Source: Balanoglossus misakiensis | Lineage: Eukaryota > Hemichordata | Length of the DNA stretch: 64,000 nt | Direction: 5' to 3' | NCBI GenBank assembly: GCA_040954595.2 | Contig: CM082581.2 | Coordinates: forward strand, 10,168,001 to 10,232,000 | Part shown: in pieces, positions 22,326-34,300 of the stretch | How the letters are laid out: every line of letters begins with the position of its first letter | Numbering within the stretch: the stretch's first letter is position 1 | Made by a program: the position numbers and the translations under genes | The notes under the pieces: model-generated | What the model was told of the DNA's origin: nothing | Seen by the model: the letters and a program-made list of their open reading frames with translations, nothing else | Database searches by the model: none

Positions 22326-25300
22326 GTCTCGCAGGGAAATCATATACGGTAGATTAGAACGGAATTGTCCGTGCACCCTAAAACTGCCATATTGGGAGAT
22401 AGATGTACTGAATCAAAAAGTCTTTATGTTGTTTTGAATTCCACTTTATGATATGGACACAATAAGTTTTTACACATGTGTTGAATCTAGATAATAACAT
22501 GATTGGGATGTTTGTTTCATTGTCTGTGTGTACTTAATGAATTCATTTGAATGGACCAGCAATCATGAATCTGAATCTGCTTGAGCTGTCAACCAAGAGC
22601 CCTCATGAGTCCAGTTCTGAAATACTTTTGTTTTTAATAGACACTTGTGTATGTGATGGCAATTTATGTCAAACTAAAGATGTATAGATCATGTGATGGA
22701 AACAATAAAAAGAAATGTGCCTTCTTTAACAAGTATGGGTCTGTCACTTACTAGTATACCATACCAACAAAAAAACATGGAAAAGCGCATGAAGGACACC
22801 CAACAGAAAACAAATTCACTTTAAATAGACTTTATATTTTAATATTTCTACAAAATAACATTCATGACATTTCAGATGTGCAAAAAAAATCTCTTCACAC
22901 TGTGGTCTGTTTCTCTCTCTCTCTCCTCTCAGACATTTATCAGAGTAATTTGTTACCAGCTATTTAGCCACTTTGTATAAATGTTGCTATGTTTCCATAC
23001 AAGAAAATTGTTCAGACACCATGGAAATATGTGAAAAAAACTGAAGTAAATATAAATAGCTATCCGACGATCCAAGTATCCAAAAAGTACTCAATATTTC
23101 ATATTTTACAACCTTTTCAGCCCTTGTGAGTTGAAAATTTCCAGTGGAGTGAAATAAAGGTCAGAGTTCAACTGCCACAATATTCTGAACTTCAACCTTT
23201 GGTGTGTGTGTGTGAGTGTGTGTACTAAATTACAATGAATACATATGCCAGTGAGTTTACTCACTTTCTATGTAGCTTGATTCAAAAGTAACGGTTTCAA
23301 ATCCGAGTTTATAAATACTATTCCTTCATGACCAAATTTTGGTGTCTACAGAAAGGCAGTACAGCTTTAACTCATGGCAGTTCCCGACAAAGTAGAAAAA
23401 GTTTTAGTATTCTCAAAAGCAGTGTAACTCTTGCTCAAGTACACACGAGTTGTAATATGGGCACAGTTGATCAATATGCATAAAATTGGTGAAGGAATGT
23501 GCAACATGTTTATAGCTCTGTCTAAAATGACAGAAGCCGTGCAGTGTGCTGTACGACCTATCCAATGAAGAGTGCCACCAGTTGCTACAGATAAGAAAAC
23601 GGTTGTTTATACAACGGCTGGTTCCAGAGTGACCGACCCACACCAGCTTATTTTAAGAGTTCAGGCCGTCCTTTTCACCTTGAGGAAATATTTTGACTTG
23701 GACATACCAGATAAAAAGTGGTGTGGCTGTACATTAATAAAACACCAGTATCAACGAATTCCCTCACGACTCATATTATTTCGTTCAAGAGATATGTCAA
23801 TTAGAAAAATAAATGCACCAGATTTAAATCGCCAAATGGCAAGTGCGACATAACTTCTCCCAGTGTTCACAAAAGCTTACATACTTGCAGTGCTAGACAC
23901 TGGACTCACTCTGTATCTGTGTTCGAGTTTGCTCTGGAGGATTTTTGTTTCCCCCTGTACTATTTAAACAACACACCTTGTTCGTGGTTGGATACAAAAT
24001 GGTATATGATTGTTCATTCAATCAAAAGAAATGTTTTGAAACCGTGAAAAGACAGTCAGATTTTGATATCTCAAATGTCAAAACAGAGTAGTGATATGTG
24101 GGCTGAAGCTTCTGGAAAAATTATTCAACTATGTCACCGAAGCAAAAGAATTAGAATGTTATGAACTATGACAGCTAAAACAGAATGAAACCTGCATTTA
24201 CAAAAATCTCAAATGAAGGATGTTGTCTGTACTGAAGGCAGTCTTCAACTGTGTCATGTGACAAAAATTCAGGACACACAGACATCCATTTACCCTGCTT
24301 TTCCAATAAGCACCTTGGTTTACTTTTCACATAAACTAAACTGAACTATTTTGATAAAGCTAAATTGCTGCAGGTACAAAAGAAAAAAATATTGTAAACT
24401 GTGTAGCTGTGACATGATTTTTTTACATTTTTTTCCACAATTTTGCAGCCAAATTTTGACAAACATGATTTAGTGTGTTGGGTGACTGCACTACAACACA
24501 GCAAAGCAAAGAACAGGAATCACAGTAATAGAGATGTGGGTCTTTAAGATTGACAAGTTCTGTCAAGACAGAAACACAGTGTCACCCTTTTGCAAAGGAC
24601 TATAATTCTCCCAAACGGCCGAATCAAAGCCATTTTATGCTAGTTTTCTCCCTCTAGGGCCAACAAAAGTGATTGTCTCTAACAAGCAAATTTGAACAAT
24701 AAATAACAAAGGTGGTGCACAGCTTGCGAAAACAGCATTATCCAATATTTGCCGTGTAATGAGAACACAAGTATGTCTGAATATAATTTAAAGAAAAATT
24801 TTAAAACATCGATTGTGGAAAATGTACCCCATGAGTTGGTGAATTCTCTAACGCCACCAGTTTGGTGTTGTCAAACCTGACTGATTTGAGCTGATCGAAG
24901 CATTACAGCAAAGGAGACTTTTGATAGGTCTATTTGGAATAAAATTATGCGATTTGTTCAGTTGAGACAAGAAGCAACATCTGATTGGCTGAGGGACTGT
25001 GGAAAATTGGTGAAGATGTGGTTGTCTGTGGGTGACGTGTAGTTGCCATTATCCAATACCACACTAAATTATACTTGCGTACAACAAAAAATATTAAAAT
25101 TTGGTATCTTACAACTGTAAAACACATTGCACACAAATCACACTACAGAAGAGGTTTCCAATGCTTATAAAAGACACCAAGTAGTTCAAATTCTAAAAAA
25201 ATCCTTTTTTACAAACAGTCTCACGAAGTAACGATGCATTTAAGCTTTTTAAAAAGGAGCAGTGAGATACCCAAGTTTAAAAAAGTTTGCAAATAGACTC

Positions 25301-25368
25301 ATCAAAACTTTATAGTATAATTATACACACAAGTACAAAGCTACAATAGCACAACATACATTCCTTTC
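22326..25368. other. QDPR 3' UTR, short intergenic DNA, and probable long ADGRA 3' UTR
   Basis: The QDPR 3' UTR ends near 22725. The ADGRA stop codon is at 25369 on the minus strand, and the AT-rich, gene-free 2.6 kb below it is the right place for its 3' UTR; its end is not determined. It carries a CT microsatellite at 22911-22930 and a GT microsatellite at 23202-23223. No protein-like frame is seen. Confidence 0.4.
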
Positions 25369-28300
25369 TCAAACACTGGTCTCTTTTTTCCAGTTCGATT
25401 TTTTCTTTTTACCGCTTTTCGAAACTGAACCGTCTGGCGAGTCGACTGTCGAACCGTCATCCGACTCAGCGGCAGACGACACGTCCTCTTTGCTGCCAAT
25501 GTCTTGTTCATCATTGAGTTCCTTACTCTGACTTTCAAAGTCGTTTTGACAGACATCTTGGCATACATCTTCGTTACTGACAGGGGTCAGGAGTTTGGCC
25601 GTTGAGCTATCGGGTGTTGATGCCTTCTGTTTAATGTTCTGTGATGACGATTCTCGGCTTATTTTACCCGCCCGGCTGAGGCTGCTCTCTCGCGACGCGT
25701 CCCTCGGGAGACTGTTATGCGACCGGCTGTGGGTCTCCTTCTCCACAGGCACTGTCTCTTTGTCCTTCAATCTGCCGGGCAACGTGCTGGCGTTGACGTG
25801 CGAGTTGGCCTCGCTGCCGAAGTGGCTGGGCCCGCCGCGCACCGTGGACGCCTGGCTCTCCGGGAAGCTGGAGTGGCTGTCCGCCACACTGCCGCGACTC
25901 TGCGGCCGGTTGTCCCCCCTGCCCAGGCTGTTCATCATAATGTCTCTGTTCTGCATGAACTGCTGGGGGTAGGCGTGGGGGTAGGAGTAGGGGTTGGTGT
26001 GGCTGTGGGGATGGGATTGAGCAAAGGGGTGCGGGTGGGGGTGGTGGTGGGACCGCGAACTGTACTTAATGTTTGGTGGACGGTTTTTGCTCTTCTGCAT
26101 GTGGTGGCGCTGGGCGGCAGTGCCGTTTGGTCTCTGTTGCAAGACGTAGGGGTGAGTTCTACTGTCAACTGTACTGATTGAATGGTCGGTGTATGTCGTA
26201 GTCATCGCAGCGGGGGCATCCAAGTACACGTTAGGTGCTTTCCGACCAGTGGGCACTGGCCGGTACGACGGGTTGGAGTGGTACGACCGATTCGTTGTGT
26301 TGGACCTGTTGGTATAGGAGGAGTCTATGCTACTGGCCGACTGCTTGTGGTGATAGATTTGCCCGTTGCTCTGCAGCCCCGAACCGCCATCCACGGAGAA
26401 CGCGTAGCGCGTCCTGCGCTGGCAACCGCAGCAGCGCCGCCAGCCCAGCCGAACGTCGTTGCGCATCACGCAGTTGTAGAAGAAGATGAAGATGCCCAGG
26501 GCGGCGCTTGTCGCTCCGTACAGATAGCTGAACATCAAGTTGAGGTAATATTCCTGCGTTATGGCCATGGCTCCGCACACCCACATGGCCAGGAAGCAGA
26601 ACAGCATGAAGACCAGCGACCGCAGCTGCGACTGGAAACTGTGCTCGGCGTCCAGGAAACTCGTCGCGACCGACGTAGCCACAGTGTGCGTTCCCAGCGA
26701 CTCCAAATCCGTGAGCGGCAAATCCCGTTCGGCATTTTCATTCTCCCGGTTCTGTTCAATCTGCTTGACTTCATACTTTCTCGGCAGCGACTGTAACTTC
26801 CTCGATGTGCTCACAAAGTACAGGATATTCACCAAAAACATGATGTTGACGAACGCCAAGAAGGATATCATCTGCAGACTGGTCTCAATGTTCGTCTGGA
26901 CTTCCAACCAACAACTGAAAAGTACAAAGATGGTTAGTCGCATTTTCATTTTAAAAAATCATCAAATATTGTGGTTCCTACCTAGTATTCAAAAACTACA
27001 GTGCAACTGTATTTTCATCCTACTGCCGAACCCTAATGACCTATAGGGACACTTACTAATCTGATCCTCCATATTTTTCATAATCCGCAGCAGCACTGAT
27101 GCCCACTACAATGACCGGTAACCCTGTAACAAAAAGAACAGGAAAATAGAGTTTATTTTTACAAGCATTTTTGAATCAGGTTAATTTAAAACTGAGGAGT
27201 TGGTAGATTTTTTAGAGGCCTTGTTGTTCAGCTCTTACATCACCCTGTACTTTGATTGTCCGAGCCACTAATACTCACCCCATCCAACGAAATAAAATCT
27301 GAGCATCGGTCTCGGAGGTGGTGGCGGTTCACCCGGTGGCAACACTTTGTCTTTCTTGCAGATGCTTCTGTTGAGATTCCTGGCTGCGATGGCCAGCCAG
27401 ACCAGCGTACACAGAGTGAAATAGTGTATGGCCACACCGATGACGTAACAGGCTTCGACCGGTTCTGCCTTGTTGATGCCAAAGGTACCAAATGTCGCCA
27501 CTGTCATCATTATGCTGACGCTCAGATTAAGCATGCTGTGTACACTCTTTCTGGAGAGACGAATTTGGCTGCAAAAATGGCGGAGTGGAAGAAAAAGTTA
27601 AATAAAGAAACGGCTAAACACTTAGAGAGAGAGAGACACACACCACACTTCAGCAGTGAGCACAGACACTCAAACAGCCATGGGCAATTAACATTGCCAC
27701 TGCACAGCCTCAGCTCAACTTACCTGTTGAAGAAAGCATAGGTCATAATGGTGGCCAGAATGGCTATGATGCACACACTGCTGCCAACATACACAATGGG
27801 TTGTAAAAGTCCTGTGCGCCACCTGTCCATTCTCTCCATGTGACTGTCAGGAGTGTTCAGATCCTGCCAGAGGAGGGACATATAAACAGTTGACATGCAG
27901 TTATGTCATAAACGGCTGTTACCTTGCACAGCTGTGCCAAAATATAATATAACCCTTTGGGGTTCGTCTGATCTCAATGATGAATACAGGGCAACCTTTT
28001 TGCTGTTTGATGTTTCAGATACAACACAAAATTGAAAGCTGCCCTTCTTCTTGTGCAATATAGCTCTAATGTCACTGTGCACTTAAAATTGGGGACACAT
28101 TTATTTAGTAAAAGTTTGCTTTCTGTACAAAGCAGCTCTATCGCAAATCTTCTTTACATTTGCTGGTCAACAACCACTGATTTCTATAATATTTGTTGAC
28201 TAATGCTCACCTTCAAAATGGCAAAATTCGTCAGATGTGAGCAGTGAACCGACGTCTTGTTCTCATCTTGTTGAACGATCCTGCAACCAGTGGAATCCCA

Positions 28301-31300
28301 GGCACCGTTGCGAGCTGTGGGGCAGATGTTGAGAACGCATGAGATTATGGTTTAAAAGTACACAGTTTCGATACACTGTCTCCAATTGTATCTTCCACAT
28401 TTATTCCATCATGGGGACAACAAGCTTTGTTTCAGAAAAAACCTGACAATCAGATCACATCTCTGCATGTCTCTTCCTCCACATAAGGAAGGCTGACAAT
28501 TCTTTACTTGATCAAAAAGGAACCACAATTAAAAAATGTGACTTACACAGCGCTTCAAAATTCCAAAATGCAGCGATGGGATCGGCACCTTGCTGGTAAG
28601 GCCTGAAGGTCAGAATGACCGGCTCTGTCAGGTTTTGCAAAGTGAAACCAGCTGTAATGAGACAGTGGAAATGTTATTGAGGATACAACTACCACATTAT
28701 TGGGGAAATTGGAATGTTGGTATTGGAAAGGACTGTGAGCCACAGCTAGATTGTGCAAAACTGGCGATTCCTCGAACATCCGGCTCTTACCGATTTTGCT
28801 GGATATCACACTGGTGGTCACTTTCCGTTTGCCATTATTGGAAGCGTAGTAAGTGGTGTTGCCAGTGTTCGGGAACAACTTGCCGTTCTTGTAGACGAGA
28901 ACCTGTAGTCTGTAGGTTGTGTCCCGGTTGATGCCGTGAGTCTCACGCAGCTTGCCGAATAACGAAACTGGCAGTTGTATAGAAGCTTCCACCGGCTGCA
29001 GAAGAACAAGATTCATGTCGTCTGTCATCTTTCCATGAAACAAATTTTGTCTTTTGTTTGGTCTGAAGTTCTTCTTTTCAAAAAGATTCCAGAATGAGCT
29101 GAATGAAACACTTGCTTCGCAGCATTACTAATAGACAATGCATCTTTAACCCTTGGCAACCTGCTTGGAAGAAAACTTCCAAATGTCCTCAACGATCACT
29201 GGGGAGTCAGAGCGCAGAGTGTTAAAGATGCATTGCCCATTTCTAAACTACGTTTCTTAGTGATAAAGACTCTGTTTTGTTTACCTTCTCATCTGTATCC
29301 AGCTGCGTGCTGGTGATGTTTGCTGTGTAACAAGCAAAACGTTTGTCGGTGTACGCAGCAGTGACACCTTCGTCTCCGACGAACGTTGCACAAGTGATGA
29401 AATCTCCATCGAACGTGGTCGGTGTACGGAAAGCTTTCAGCACGATGTTCGGTGCAATGTGGTCCAGAATTTTCACTCTGCTCAAGAGGACATCGCTGGC
29501 AAACTTCTCTAACGACATGACGATTCTGTAAAGAAAAACATGAAAGAAAAACTCTAGCATTTATTAGAGAAATTACAGTAACCCAAAAGGGGTATGTAAT
29601 GCTCTAGTCTTTCTGGGAGATTCCTCGCTGAATGGAAACACAGTATGGGTTACAGTTGCAGCGTGATTCTTCTTTGTCGTCACTCCTGTAAGTGCATGCC
29701 CACATCGCCCTCTATAGGCAGATGTTCGTCAGGGCCTTACCTGCTGCAGGCACGCTCAACCTCTTGAGCAGAAGCCAGGAGTTCTTCTTCCATTTCCATC
29801 ACATTGCTGGCGACGTTAATCATGGTTCTACCAAGCTGTGAAAATAATGGAAATACTCAGCGTCAGACAGCTATTCAGGGGACAATATCCATGTCAGTGC
29901 AGTGCCTAAAAGCATTTTCGTAGTTTTAATCTGTATCAGAAAGAGAAAATATGCGTTCTGTACTATTTAGAAACCAGTGTATACCATCAGAGAGTGTGAA
30001 TGTGAGTGTGGCTGTGCTTCTACACATTCTGGCAGCCATCTTTAAAAATAGCTTTTGAAGGTCAGAACATGTGCAATTCACCAGTCAGGATCTAAGACTT
30101 CCATCTGGCTTGACAAGACATCTGAGCACACAAAGACTCTATTTCCACACCACATCTTTTAATGCTGTATTTCATTGGGTGTGGGGGCGGTGGAGACAAC
30201 TACCCATACCAGGAAATATTTACCAATAAAAAGCAAGTCTTATCTCACTAGTTGGAAAACCTGACAATAACCACTTTAAACTTCCACCTTTTATGATCTG
30301 TTGTCCCTTATTTTTTCAGAAAACTTTCCAAAAACCATTTTCAAATAAACATTTTCTCCAGCACTGACCTCTTTACCGACTGTACAATTTCAATTGAGAG
30401 TTTGCAACAAAAACCCACTGGCAACAGAAACTTGTATAAAAAATTCAAAATTGCATGAAGCACACCCAGTATTCCTATCAATTATACAAAGAACACAAAG
30501 AAATCATCTCCATCCTTCCCGAAACCTTTTATGATGTCGAGGACGTTAAAAATTCATCAAGTTCTGGGAACAGAAAAATCTGAAACATGTATTTATCCAT
30601 TGTCACTTTCCTAAAACAGCGTTTGATGGCAACGTACTAGAAACACTCAGTGAAGGTCTGATAGTCTGGATCTGAGAATGTTTCATAAATTGTTCTCAGA
30701 TTTGCCCCAGGGAGAGGATAAGATTAAAAGAACTGGAACTGCTGAGCGCTACCAAAAAATACTCATTTTAATCCCCACAGCAACAGGACACCCTTCTAGA
30801 ACACTATCAACAGTATCTGTCAAAGGAAGTTTTCTGTCTTTCTCATGGAAGAAAGAGCAATTCTGTTGATAAGAACAATTAGAGCATTACGTTACGACAG
30901 TTTTGTCACCAGGTTTGTAATACTGTAGTGAATTACACTCGGGACCGCTCTCGCTACCTTAGATCACCATGATGAATCCAAAACCAAGTCACAGTAACTG
31001 TGTACTCTCATACCCAATGAATTGTTCAACTCCAAACAAAATCACCAGCACACGTGCTATCAATTACAAAACAGTCCATTGTGCACAATCAACCCACAAA
31101 CATTATCGAAATTCGGAAATCACAGCCAACAGAGCATAATACAATTATGAAATTCTATAGCCCTGGTTAACAAAGAGATTTTTCATTATCGAGATTGATC
31201 CAGCCATGAGAAAAACTAATTATGTACAAATTAGTCTCTGGTGTTGCTGCACATGAAATTTAGCAAGCAGGATTGACGTTTCCCACACAACATGGCACAG

Positions 31301-34300
31301 CCTGGATGAGAATTATTCAATAAATCATGCATATATTGAATTATATCCAAGTGTGTATTTAGTTTGTTTATCTTGGCCCCTTGATAAAGTGGACAGAAAG
31401 TTCCAACAACATGTCTGTTTAAACTTCTTTTCCTATCTTAGTCTACTTCGATTGTTACCCAAAACTGTCAAATATTGCAACATAATCGTCACTTATATTT
31501 TATTTCAAAAATACTTCTCTTTACAAAGTAATGACACTGAACATGAAATGGCTTTCAGTAGAAGACATTTGAAAACTGACTTCATTGATATGAAAATAAC
31601 ACTATTTTGTGAGTTAGGCTGGCTAGCAGTGACTGGGGTATTGTCTATAATTTATCCAATTTCACACATCACTGACAAATTCAATATCCGCTGTGATTAA
31701 ATGGAATATGAACTTCCAAAATATTATATGATCACCTCTCAAAGCAGAGTCATGGCAATAGATAATTTTCTGTCCCGCAAGAGATCTCGCGAGATCAGCT
31801 GCATTTCAGTTCAGCAACATTCAACACAAGACAACTTTCCACTCAAAATGGCGGCATAGCATGTACTTGGTTACAGAGGGCACCCTTCACAGCAAGTCTT
31901 TTTTTTGCTATTTTTGTATACTATGGCAAACTACTTATTTGGTGAAAAAGATTCTATCCCATTTGCAGATGAGACAAGGAGGAATTTTTAAAATAAACTT
32001 GGGAAAATGTACATCAGATATACATATGGAAGGAGGATGTAATGGTATTTGGAAACAAAACACTGTACGGACAATGGGGAATTCTTCAAAGCACTGTTTA
32101 GTGCCATATGTTGTAGAATACAACGAATTGCGCCTAACACGTGGTAACAGAGAACGATCAACACAAAGCGTACAATATGGAACATGATAACGTGATGAGG
32201 TGCAACCATGAGACAACATCGGGTATCAGAGTGCAAGACATGCTGTGGTTTTTTTTTGCAGTTTTCTCCATCTAAAACATTAGCCACTAATGCCACTGTG
32301 GATACAGGTAGATTTATTGGTGGCTATAAATTAATTCTGAATATCAACATGATAAGCTAATTAGAAACATAACTCAAAAGCTATTTTTGTTAGACCGATT
32401 AATTACCATAACAACAGGAACAAAATTAAAACAGAAATGATTTGCAGTCTTGCAACTTGAGGTGGTAGAATTTTGGTTCTTTTTTTCTTCTGAAATTACT
32501 AATCCATGAAAGTGACAACTACTGGGTCTGAGTTAAACATGAGGATATAGTGGGAATAGTTGTGAACACATTTTGCCATGATGCATGGCCGTTCCATTCA
32601 CTTGTTGACGAAATGGCACTTTTCATGCTCAACAGAATGGAAAAAGAAGAAGATAGGCTCTACATCAAATTGACTCCAACGCTGCCTCTGTAATAACCAG
32701 CCATTCAATTTCCATATGAATGCAGATGATACGGGTAACATGTCTGGTCCTTTGTTGCAATTTATGTGAAATCTCATCTTCGCAAGCAGAGACAGGAGAT
32801 CGTTCACGTCTCAAATATCACTTTTTTGAGAAACAAGTCATGCATCCCAGCCACTTCCCTTTGTTGCAGAATATTCTCCATTATTTATTTGTCTATTATT
32901 TTATTCATGAGCTGGCGTGTGCGGATGACAAAAGCCTTCGGTGTTTAATCCAGGACTTGATCAAACTTTCAAACAGGGAATGCACACGCCTGGTATATTA
33001 GGAGTTGAATGATGGGTCCCTTTCTCCAGTTCAGTGGCAAATTGATTCTAAAAACTGTGACCGCTTGCGAGACTACAGTGGATGATAGCTATCTGTTGCC
33101 AAGAAAACAACAACAACTCACGCACTGTTGGAATTTCTGATACAATGAAATAAAAACCTTGGAAATATGGTGACATAACTGCATTGCCACGAGCTGGAGA
33201 CTTTAATACCCTTGTGACAAGCAACTTTTAAGCATGCGCTCAAATCTAACGCAGAAGGCTGTTGATTCAATAACGGACATTTTACCAGTGTATTATGCAA
33301 AAAACACATAAACAGGTTATTTCGGTAAAGGTACACAACGGATAAAAGCTATAAAGGCCAGGAGTAAAAGATTTATTGCGGTTTATCTTTTATTACACAA
33401 ATGTTCCCCCCATAAATGATGGTCTCGTAAACTAATTGTATAGACCCGATTTGATGTTTCGGAAATGCTTAAAGACTTTATCCGTAATATCTGATACGCT
33501 TTCAAATTGCTTTCACAGTATTGTATGATGGTGTGTTTGCCCGCTGCAAGTGAATATGGCTTCCGTATCCATTTCACCCCAATCTCCCTGTACAGAGGTC
33601 CAACTTTTCCGTAAAAAGCAATGGAGTCGGACCAAACCAGGGCAGGGTTATGCCCAGTCCAAAACACTTGAATTCACAACGCTAAACATATCACGCAAGA
33701 ATTCAGAGTGATGGTTTTCCGATTAATACTGACAATTTTCTGAATCCACGGTGGACGTGCTCGTCACGTTCAAATTGAAGTTTGGCTTCAATTACTAATT
33801 GGACTCAAGTTGGTAAAGGACACCACATAATCTTTAATAGGAAGCAGACCCGCAGGAAATAATATGAAAAATTAATTTCAGCTCACGCAGTTTAGGATTG
33901 AGTGTTACAGGCTGAATCCAAATGAGCTTGTCAGTGAAATTTGGCGCTAGTTTCTCTTTCAGCCTCTGGATATATGCAGTGTCAATTGTTGCATGTAAAG
34001 TTTGCCTTGACCCTCTACTATACAACCCACACCTTTACATCAAATAAATACTTACCTGTTCATCTGTAAATTTACTAAACTGCTCCATGACGCGGGCGAT
34101 GAAAATTGCATCCATCTTGTCTTTGAACGAATGTGCATCCGACGTCTGCATTTCCAAATCTCTGGCCTTTTTCAAGGCATTGGTAGCGTTGATCTCACTC
34201 TGGAGGAAACAAGTACCAAACACTAGTCACACACACAGCAGGGAATTATCAGTGTTGTAGTGCTCGCACTTTGACGGTTTATTCACCAGAATTTGATTTC

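Noticed and set aside
25595-26796. Long plus-strand frames (125, 154 and 204 codons) over the ADGRA tail exon
   Set aside because: Antisense shadows of the GC-rich, repetitive His/Pro/Ser-coding tail; Val/Gly-rich low-complexity translations.
31353-31700. 115-codon plus-strand frame near the TCTCGCGAGA element
   Set aside because: It lies upstream of the element, is hydrophobic by AT bias and has no domain.
33383-33667. 94-codon minus-strand frame in an ADGRA intron, considered as a transposon or exon relic
   Set aside because: No motif, wrong phase for inclusion in ADGRA, and flanking ADGRA exons already join cleanly.
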